This document shows positions 1 through 5,446 of a stretch of 6,009 nucleotides of DNA, one piece after another. Position 1 is the stretch's first letter. Every line of letters starts with the position of its first letter. Source of the DNA: Fusobacteriota bacterium (GTDB lineage: Bacteria; Fusobacteriota; Fusobacteriia; Bac17; JAEWOZ01); NCBI GenBank assembly GCA_023399505.1, contig JAEWOZ010000118.1:1-6009 (forward strand), given 5' to 3'. A program made the translations under genes and the position numbers. Under the pieces are notes generated by a model, which was not told the origin of the DNA, did no database searches, and was given only the letters and a program-made list of their open reading frames with translations.

Positions 1-276
1 CTAGTATTTTTATCTCAAACTATTTAAAAAGAAAAACGATCAAAAAATATAGAAAGAGAAAAAAGGTATATAACTATAGATCGTTATATCGTAGAAGAAA
101 TGATAGAGTATAATAAAATATCAAATAAACTAATTTTAAAAAATTTTAAAGATACCATAAATGAAAAAGAAGTATTAAAGGAAATAAATGATCATATAAA
201 TTTATTGAAATATTTACTCGAACTACCTTTAGAAATATTTACATTAATTATAGAAAAATACTTCTTGATTCCATGA
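1..276 (+). pseudogene. Probable 3' remnant of a decayed or truncated gene, unknown function
   Basis: Reading frame 1 is open from the left edge for eight codons, meets TAA at 25-27, then stays open for 82 codons to TGA at 274-276. The residues look protein-like: charged and lysine-rich, with a helical C-terminus containing LPLEIFTLIIEK. The only ATG in the open part is at 100-102, which would give 58 residues, but no convincing ribosome binding site precedes it. The simplest reading is the tail of a longer gene entering from the left and carrying a nonsense mutation; a short genuine ORF from 100 is the alternative. I do not recognise the family. The tail weakly resembles the tail of the small ORF at 2764-2943. 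It ends about 80 bases before a bidirectional terminator. Confidence 0.3.
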
Positions 277-357
277 AACTAGTTCTGTATAAGTAGGTTA
301 ATTATATAAAATTTGAATTTGTAAAATATTTTTTAACTTTATATTAAGTTATAAATA

Positions 358-385
358 AAAAATCTAGTTTCTATACTAGATTTTT
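358..385. terminator. Bidirectional intrinsic terminator between convergent genes
   Basis: Arms AAAAATCTAGT (358-368) and ACTAGATTTTT (375-385) form a perfect 11-bp stem around a six-base loop. Read on the plus strand the stem ends in a T run; read on the minus strand the complementary T run follows. It lies between the plus-strand stretch ending at 276 and the minus-strand HEPN gene ending at 424, where a shared terminator is expected. The core is modest in GC, so termination strength is uncertain. Confidence 0.75.
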
Positions 386-423
386 AAGATATTCTTCAGC
401 TATTTTATCTAATTAAAGAAATT

Positions 424-807
424 TTAAGTATATTTATTTTCTAAAATATCTATGGTAGATTTTAGCTCCTTATAATAAGTTTTTATTCTCCTATAAATTT
501 CTTCAGATAATTTTTCATTATATGTATGAGATGTTGAATTTCTATCATCTAGCATAGATAACCATATCTTTTCATCATTAATCCACTTAAGCTTGTAAGC
601 TTTTTTTATTACTTCTCTTGGAGTTTCTACATTCTCTTTTTCATATTGAAGTAACCTTTTCATTGTTTTCCATAACAATTCTATAGCAAATTTAAATCTT
701 TGAATAGTCGCATCTCTTATTATCTCTTCCTCACCTTTTTTATCTAAGATACTTTCAAATCTTTTAAAGAAATTAATTAAATTTGATATTAATTCTTTCT
801 TATTCAT
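424..807 (-). CDS. hepT: HEPN-domain toxin/nucleotidyltransferase-partner protein, HepT/HI0074 family
   Basis: This 127-residue all-helical protein matches the HEPN family that pairs with MNT minimal nucleotidyltransferases (annotated as HI0074-like 'nucleotidyltransferase substrate binding protein'). The diagnostic RX4HXY motif is present as R89-N-S-T-S-H94-T-Y96 within DDRNSTSHTY. In studied MntA-HepT pairs the R and H form an RNase site, and the partner neutralises HepT by adding AMP to the motif tyrosine. I chose ATG at 805-807 because AGAGGA lies five bases upstream; the TTG at 820-822 has no comparable site. This ATG overlaps the ancestral stop of the upstream MNT gene as ATGAATAA, a typical coupled junction. 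The gene is full length and shows no lesion, although its partner is broken. That its RNase activity survives is inference; it could be a weak toxin or inactive in other positions. Confidence 0.9.
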   Translation of the reverse strand: MNKKELISNLINFFKRFESILDKKGEEEIIRDATIQRFKFAIELLWKTMKRLLQYEKENVETPREVIKKAYKLKWINDEKIWLSMLDDRNSTSHTYNEKLSEEIYRRIKTYYKELKSTIDILENKYT

Positions 808-1125
808 TAATTCCTCTTTCAAAGATAAGCTTTCTCTTCTTTTCGATATTAATTTTCAAAGGATTGTTTTAATCCAATTCATTTAAATTTATATAATCCA
901 TCCCTAATAGTGTATCTGCTTTTTCTACTATTTCTATAATCTTAGACCAGTCATAATTTTTTTTTTTAGACAGAAAGCTAGATCAATATCTGATCTTTCT
1001 TTATTATTTCCTCTTGATCTTGAACCATACAGATAAATTTTATTTACAAATGGAAGGGAAATAAATTCTTTGAAAAAATTATAAGATTTAATTAAATTTA
1101 TATTTTCAATTACTCTTCTGTTCAT
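800..1125 (-). pseudogene. mntA: MNT-family minimal nucleotidyltransferase (MntA-type antitoxin), frameshifted with a second internal stop
   Basis: Translation from ATG 1123-1125 gives an MNT domain with the nucleotidyltransferase signature GSX10DXD: G34-S35 in YLYGSRSRG, and D46 and D48 in SDIDLAF. After F-C-L the frame runs into 11 consecutive A and ends at TAG 934-936, leaving only 63 residues. One extra A (or two fewer) restores the expected family sequence: a tryptophan-containing helix, then LLGMDYINL with the probable third acidic residue, down to a second stop, TAA 869-871. Beyond that stop the same frame still reads a family-like C-terminus to TAA 800-802, overlapping the hepT start. 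The undamaged protein would be about 108 residues, close to the usual size of HI0073-like proteins. The start overlaps the end of pepA by 20 bases and has no clear Shine-Dalgarno site, suggesting coupling to pepA. Either it is a decaying antitoxin, or slippage on the A run yields an 85-residue form keeping the catalytic core. A sequencing error in the A run is also possible. Confidence 0.82.
957..967 (-). repeat. Homopolymer of 11 A (coding strand) at the mntA frame break
   Basis: The plus strand has 11 T at 957-967, which is A11 on the mntA coding strand, placed exactly where the MNT reading frame is lost. Runs this long are prone to replication and RNA-polymerase slippage, so length variants and mixed transcripts are expected. 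Twelve A would put the downstream codons back in frame. Confidence 0.9.
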
Positions 1126-2614
1126 TATTTATAAGGCCAAATTCTATTTTTGACAAATGATATAATGTTCTTACTGCTACTCCAGTTGCACCTTTACTGT
1201 AATATCCTTCATCTGCTTTACAATCATCTGTACCAGCTATATCTAAGTGCAACCAAGGTGTTTCTCCTACAAACTCTTGTACAAACATTCCACCTAAAAT
1301 AGTTCCAGCACCAGCGCTATAGTTTAAGTTAGATAAGTCAGCTATATCAGATTTTAAATATTTCTTATAATCATCTCTATTAGGAAGTCTCCACATAGCT
1401 TCTCCTGATATATTTGAAGCCTTTTCAAGATTTTTATAAAATTCATCATTATTTGATAGCACAGCTGTTGTAATATTTCCTAAAGCTACTATCGCAGCAC
1501 CTGTTAATGTAGCGACATCTACAACTTTATTTACTTTTTCTTTTTGAATTATATAATATACAGCATCAGCTAAAGTTAATCTTCCTTCTGCATCAGTATT
1601 TATAACTTCTATTGTTTTTCCTGCCATTGACTTTACAATATCTCCAGGACGAGTTGCATTACCTGAAACAGCATTTTCGCATAAAGCAGTAACTGCTATA
1701 ACATTAGCTGGTAATTTATTTTCAGCAATCGCGCTAATAGCCCCTATAACTGCAGCAGCACCAGCCATATCATGTTTCATTCCTAACATTGCTTGCCCAG
1801 GTTTTATACATAACCCACCTGTATCGAATGTAATACCTTTTCCAACTAAACCTAAAATTTCCTTATTTTCTTTATTCCCAAAATATCTCATTATAACAAA
1901 TTTAGGTTCTTCTATACTTCCTTGAGCTACACATAAGTAAGAGCCCATTCCTAATTTTTCAATCTCTTTTTTATTAAGTATCTCTACTTCAAATCCACAT
2001 TTTTCTGATTGATGTTGAGCATATTCAGCAAAGGTAGTAGGGGTTAATTTATTTGCAGGTTCATTTACTACATTTCTAGTTTTTATAACATTTTCAGATA
2101 AATTAGTATACTCTTCTAGTACCCTTTCTGCTTCAGCTGAATTAGCTTTCTTATCAATTACTAAATTTATAGCTTTTTGTATTTGTTTAGAATCCTCTTT
2201 TTTAGTTATGTATTTATCAAAATTGTAATTAGCTAACATTACGGCTTCGGTAGCAGCTGAAATTAAATCTTTTTCTTTAGCAGCATCTTTTAATAAATTT
2301 AGATAAATTTCTAATATATTAATATTTTCTCTTTTAAAATGTCTAAAACCATTTGCTATAACTTGTCTTAAGTCTTCTGTTGTTAAATATTTCTTCTCTA
2401 CATTTATGAGGAATATTTCTTTAAACCCGCTTTTCAGTCTTAAAGTAATATGTTTTATCTTTCCAAATTTGTCATTTTTATTTATACATTCTTTTATAAA
2501 ATCTAATTCTTTTTTGTCTTCAATCAATTCTTCGAAATTTGTATTTTTGTTATGAAATAACAGAGCAGCGTTATTATTATCAAAAATTAAATTGTTTGTT
2601 ATTGAAATGTGCAT
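1106..2614 (-). CDS. pepA: Leucyl aminopeptidase, M17 family (cytosol aminopeptidase)
   Basis: This 502-residue enzyme removes N-terminal amino acids from peptides, typically as a cytoplasmic hexamer with two metal ions per active site. Residues 1 to about 160 form the variable N-terminal domain; the rest is the catalytic domain. Visible catalytic positions are K259 and D264 in GKGITFDTGG, K271 in the CIKPG segment, D282 in MKHDMAGAA, and D341, E343 and R345 in the family signature NTDAEGRL. Their spacing equals that of the metal ligands and catalytic Lys/Arg I recall for bovine lens aminopeptidase. No signal peptide is seen. The start at 2612-2614 is supported by AAGGAGA four bases upstream. 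The last dozen residues (after about 490) look non-conserved and overlap mntA by 20 bases, with no terminator between, so pepA, mntA and hepT are probably co-transcribed. Likely role: peptide turnover and amino-acid supply. Confidence 0.97.
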   Translation of the reverse strand: MHISITNNLIFDNNNAALLFHNKNTNFEELIEDKKELDFIKECINKNDKFGKIKHITLRLKSGFKEIFLINVEKKYLTTEDLRQVIANGFRHFKRENINILEIYLNLLKDAAKEKDLISAATEAVMLANYNFDKYITKKEDSKQIQKAINLVIDKKANSAEAERVLEEYTNLSENVIKTRNVVNEPANKLTPTTFAEYAQHQSEKCGFEVEILNKKEIEKLGMGSYLCVAQGSIEEPKFVIMRYFGNKENKEILGLVGKGITFDTGGLCIKPGQAMLGMKHDMAGAAAVIGAISAIAENKLPANVIAVTALCENAVSGNATRPGDIVKSMAGKTIEVINTDAEGRLTLADAVYYIIQKEKVNKVVDVATLTGAAIVALGNITTAVLSNNDEFYKNLEKASNISGEAMWRLPNRDDYKKYLKSDIADLSNLNYSAGAGTILGGMFVQEFVGETPWLHLDIAGTDDCKADEGYYSKGATGVAVRTLYHLSKIEFGLINNEQKSN

Positions 2615-2648
2615 TTTATCTCCTTTTAAAATTAATCTTTTGTTAAAA

Positions 2649-2678
2649 ATTATATCATAATCTTAAATAAGATAACAA
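2649..2678 (-). promoter_or_regulatory. Predicted sigma70-type promoter of pepA, extended -10
   Basis: On the minus strand TTGTTA (2673-2678) and TATAAT (2649-2654) are 18 bases apart, and TG one base upstream of the -10 makes it an extended -10 element. Transcription would start near 2642, leaving a leader of about 28 bases before the pepA ATG, with the ribosome binding site at 2619-2625. In such AT-rich DNA chance matches are common, but the perfect -10 and the correct position support it. Confidence 0.65.
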
Positions 2679-2707
2679 AGTTTATTATAGCTTTTTGACA
2701 AACTTTG
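2676..2707. repeat. 8-bp inverted repeat between the divergent promoters, possible operator
   Basis: CAAAGTTT (2676-2683) and AAACTTTG (2700-2707) are perfect reverse complements separated by 16 bases. The left arm overlaps the -35 of the pepA promoter and the right arm begins at the last base of the -35 of the plus-strand promoter. This placement suits a regulator acting on both promoters, but no regulator gene is nearby and an 8-bp AT-rich repeat can arise by chance. Confidence 0.35.
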
Positions 2708-2722
2708 AATAAGGAGTACAAT
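2695..2722 (+). promoter_or_regulatory. Near-consensus sigma70-type promoter for the small plus-strand ORF
   Basis: TTGACA (2695-2700) matches the -35 consensus exactly, and TACAAT (2717-2722) differs from the -10 consensus by one base, with a 16-base spacer. A start near 2729 would give a leader of about 35 bases before the ATG at 2764. This is the strongest promoter-like sequence I found in the window. Confidence 0.75.
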
Positions 2723-2763
2723 TTTTACTAGATAATAGAAAACTCTTTTTATTAGGAGTAATT

Positions 2764-2943
2764 ATGAAAATTGTAATAATATTTTTATTCATGCTAAATT
2801 GTAGTAAAAGTATTAGAGGATTAGTATGTAGAGATAAAATAGGAAATAAATGTCGAAAATATATAGAAAAAGAAAAGGAGTTTTCTGAAAAACTTACAAA
2901 AATTCCTTTAGAATTAATTGTAAAAATTATTAAAAATATTTAA
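2764..2943 (+). CDS. Small lipoprotein-like or exported protein, 59 residues, unknown function
   Basis: ATG 2764-2766 is preceded by AGGAG (2754-2758) at a five-base spacing and by a near-consensus promoter, good reasons to treat this short frame as a gene; TAA is at 2941-2943. The product starts with a basic residue and a hydrophobic stretch (MKIVIIFLFMLNC) resembling a lipoprotein leader. Cys13 would be lipidated, although Asn just before it departs from the classical lipobox. The mature part would be about 47 residues, strongly basic, with two further cysteines (C22, C30), and would end in a hydrophobic/basic helix (IPLELIVKIIKNI). I recognise no family. It converges on the peptidase gene, whose stop lies 17 bases away, with no GC-containing terminator between. 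Alternatives are a small membrane protein or a decayed fragment; the expression signals make decay less likely. Confidence 0.65.
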   Translation: MKIVIIFLFMLNCSKSIRGLVCRDKIGNKCRKYIEKEKEFSEKLTKIPLELIVKIIKNI

Positions 2944-2960
2944 TGAAATTTTTGTTACTT

Positions 2961-5405
2961 TTATAAATCTATTTCTACATTAAAATGTAAATTATAAGCT
3001 ATCTCACTAATAAATTCGTTGCTTAAAGGATTTAAAATAGTTATTCCTAAACTATTTTTTAAAGGAAGCACACTAAATAGACCAAAAAACAGAGTAGCTG
3101 CAAATTTATTTGCTAAAATGTTTTTTTCGCTTAAAATAATACTAGGGCTAAAATTAAAATTTATTTTAGAAAATATAAATTCCCCTCCATAAGTCCCTTT
3201 ATCTAAAGATATATCAGGTGTTAACAAATTGTAATTTAGTATCAAAGCATAGTGACTTTTAGGCATTAAAGCTATATTTTCACCTAAAAATTTAGCATAT
3301 TTACTCTCTTTTTTAATTATAGATAATCCAGGAGATTTGAAGCTCATTACAGTTTTACTTAAAGGAACTGCAATTTTCAATGAAAAATCATACACTTTAA
3401 ATCCAAATGAATTTGCATGTCTGTTTTTATTTAAATTAGAAACATGTGATATAAATATTTGTTTATAATCTTTAGTAACAGTAAAATTCATTTGAACTTT
3501 ACTATCGGTATCTAGAATTAACTGGCTTTTAGTATTAGCTCTTATACTTTGTAGATAGAGAGGGATAGTTAGATCTAGTCTTGAATAAAATCCTTCTCTA
3601 TTTTTTTCATCTTTTAAAATGTTATAACCATCTGCTAACGTGTTATAAGCTATATAAAATTTCAGGATATCTAAATATTCATAATTTGAGAAAAAGCTTA
3701 ATTTTAAATTATTTATACCAAATCCTATATTAAAACTGTTTTCTTCTATATCATCTTTTAATAATAGAGAGATGTCAGTTAAAAAACTTTTACTTTGTAA
3801 ATTAAAATAGGGAATAGGGCTAAAAAAACTAAATTTCTTTTTATACTTTTCTACTTTTACCTCTTTTATTTGCTTTATATAAACTCTGTTCTTATTTTTA
3901 AAAGTTTCCTCTTTTTTTAGAAAATCTTTTTCATCTAAACTATATAAATAATAATATTCCTTTTCATAGTTAAGGTAATATAGTTTTTTATTTATTAAAA
4001 TAGGTGAAAAAGCACCAATAGCTACATTAGTTATTTGCTCAATCTTTTTATCTACTAAACTTATTCTAAAGATATTTGAAATATTTTTAGAGAAATTAGA
4101 AAAGTAAAGAAAATTTTCATATATGAAAGGCGATTCGCCCTCAACTATTTTTTTTAATTTCCCATTTAATAAATTTAAAGAATAAATATAGTTTGAGACT
4201 TCTCCTTCTTTAGAAGCATCAAAATACAAAAGATTATCATTTAGAAAAAGTTTACCAAATTTAAAACTTTTATTGTTTATTAATAAGCCTCTTAAATTAG
4301 AAATAAGTTTTTCTTCACCATTTTTTCTTTCAACATATACTATTTCATTTTCATTAACTGCAATTTTTATAGCATCTTCTACTTCAGGTATGAAAGTTTC
4401 ATTTTTATATAAAAGATTTTTAGGACTATTCTTTACTTTAACTGAGTCTATATGATAAAGAGCTTTATAAGGATAAAATGTTTTTATGTTATTAGCATCT
4501 AAAATAAACTTAGTTCCATACTCATTTAAGCTATATAAAAATTTTCTTTTTCTAAAATTCTCTGTAATGAAGTACAAATTATCATTGTAAGCGTAAAGTT
4601 CTATATTTAAGATATAGTCATCAAATTCTTTAGTTCCTTTTACCTCATTAATTACCTTACTAAATTTAATAGACTTTTCCCAATTATTATAAAAGTCTTT
4701 TTTGTTTATTCCTTTAGTAAAGATTTGAAAAGAAGAGATAGGAAAAAAACTTAAAGAGTTTTCTATCTTGTCCTTTAAATTACTTATTCCATAAGTTTTT
4801 TCATAAAAATCAAAAAAGCTATAACCATAAGCGTAACTATGAGAACCATCAAATAAACTTATAGATAAACCTTTAAAATTATTTCGAAGAACAGCATCCT
4901 TTATTAACATTAAAAAATTATCTGATTCTCCTCTTCCTCCTTCTAAAATCTTAGTTTCTAGAAAAACAGCTAATCCTTCTTGAAACCATCTAGGAACAAG
5001 AGAGGCTGTAGGAAAAATATTAGGTAAGAAAGGGAAGGAGCCAACTTTATGTGAAATAACTGCATGAACAAGTTCATGTACAAAAACATACTCAATCCAA
5101 AAAGGATAATTTTTTTGGATAAATTTGTTTCTAACAGTATTCGGTATTATTGTTATTTTTGAAGTGAGAGGGTCTACATAACTGTTCTCTATTATATTAT
5201 CTTCAATAACAACACTAAATTTTTTGTAAGTTTTAAAATTAAGAAAACTAAAAACTTGCTCTCCTAATTCTTCAATTTTGGAGGCTAATTCAATAGCATT
5301 TTTCTCATTTTTCTCTTTAAAAATAATTCTAAAGTTTTTAGTGTTAATTTCTTTATTTTCAGCATTTAAAATAGTTGAAAATAAAAATAATAAAATTATA
5401 AACAT
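2961..5405 (-). CDS. Exported HEXXH metallopeptidase (peptidase MA-like) with propeller-like middle and putative outer-membrane beta-barrel
   Basis: This 814-residue protein begins with a signal peptide (hydrophobic residues 2-12, likely cleavage after A15 in ILNA). Residues about 20-245 resemble the peptidase MA gluzincin fold: H110-E111-L-V-H114 is the zinc-binding HEXXH motif, E143 in WFQEGLAVFLE is the likely third ligand, and YAYGYSFFDFY (191-201) follows as in that family. Residues about 265-500 contain repeated short strands of the type 'LYFITENF...YSLN' and 'LYYLNYEK...YSL', suggesting a TolB/WD40-like propeller. From about 530 to the end, alternating polar/hydrophobic strands finishing in HFNVEIDL look like an outer-membrane barrel. 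It would be a surface or periplasmic protease anchored in the outer membrane; the substrate is unknown. The start ATG (5403-5405) has AAGAGGAAG just upstream. The nfu gene ends 41 bases upstream with a hairpin between. The peptidase call is firm; propeller and barrel rest on sequence pattern only. Confidence 0.82.
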   Translation of the reverse strand: MFIILLFLFSTILNAENKEINTKNFRIIFKEKNEKNAIELASKIEELGEQVFSFLNFKTYKKFSVVIEDNIIENSYVDPLTSKITIIPNTVRNKFIQKNYPFWIEYVFVHELVHAVISHKVGSFPFLPNIFPTASLVPRWFQEGLAVFLETKILEGGRGESDNFLMLIKDAVLRNNFKGLSISLFDGSHSYAYGYSFFDFYEKTYGISNLKDKIENSLSFFPISSFQIFTKGINKKDFYNNWEKSIKFSKVINEVKGTKEFDDYILNIELYAYNDNLYFITENFRKRKFLYSLNEYGTKFILDANNIKTFYPYKALYHIDSVKVKNSPKNLLYKNETFIPEVEDAIKIAVNENEIVYVERKNGEEKLISNLRGLLINNKSFKFGKLFLNDNLLYFDASKEGEVSNYIYSLNLLNGKLKKIVEGESPFIYENFLYFSNFSKNISNIFRISLVDKKIEQITNVAIGAFSPILINKKLYYLNYEKEYYYLYSLDEKDFLKKEETFKNKNRVYIKQIKEVKVEKYKKKFSFFSPIPYFNLQSKSFLTDISLLLKDDIEENSFNIGFGINNLKLSFFSNYEYLDILKFYIAYNTLADGYNILKDEKNREGFYSRLDLTIPLYLQSIRANTKSQLILDTDSKVQMNFTVTKDYKQIFISHVSNLNKNRHANSFGFKVYDFSLKIAVPLSKTVMSFKSPGLSIIKKESKYAKFLGENIALMPKSHYALILNYNLLTPDISLDKGTYGGEFIFSKINFNFSPSIILSEKNILANKFAATLFFGLFSVLPLKNSLGITILNPLSNEFISEIAYNLHFNVEIDL

Positions 5406-5416
5406 TGCTTCCTCTT

Positions 5417-5441
5417 AAAAAGGAGCCTCTTAATGCTCCTT
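5417..5441 (-). terminator. Hairpin terminator or attenuator between nfu and the peptidase gene
   Basis: On the minus strand AAGGAGC (5441-5435) and GCTCCTT (5426-5420) form a perfect 7-bp stem with an eight-base loop, and five T (5421-5417) overlap and follow the second arm. It sits just after the nfu stop (5447-5449) and about a dozen bases before the peptidase start, directly beside that gene's ribosome binding site. The stem is short, so partial read-through into the peptidase gene is plausible. Confidence 0.65.
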
Positions 5442-5446
5442 AGTTT

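Noticed and set aside
334..351. TAACTT/AAGTTA inverted repeat before the left terminator
   Set aside because: A six-base AT-rich repeat with no associated T run or gene signal; not distinguishable from background.
808..822. TTG start giving a 132-residue HEPN protein
   Set aside because: ATG at 805-807 has AGAGGA at five-base spacing and overlaps the ancestral MNT stop as ATGAATAA; the TTG has no comparable signal.
1106..1141. Non-conserved C-terminal residues of PepA as evidence of a gene truncation or fusion
   Set aside because: All catalytic residues and the usual end of the catalytic domain are present; variable tails are common, so the 20-base overlap with mntA alone does not show truncation.
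2932..2953. AAAAAT/ATTTTT inverted repeat between the small ORF and the peptidase gene as a terminator
   Set aside because: A six-pair stem made only of A-T pairs is expected by chance in this DNA and would be too weak; no better terminator is visible there.
4273..4455. A 60-codon plus-strand open frame
   Set aside because: It lies wholly antisense inside the 814-residue peptidase gene, is rich in Ser/Phe as expected for an antisense shadow, and has no ribosome binding site.
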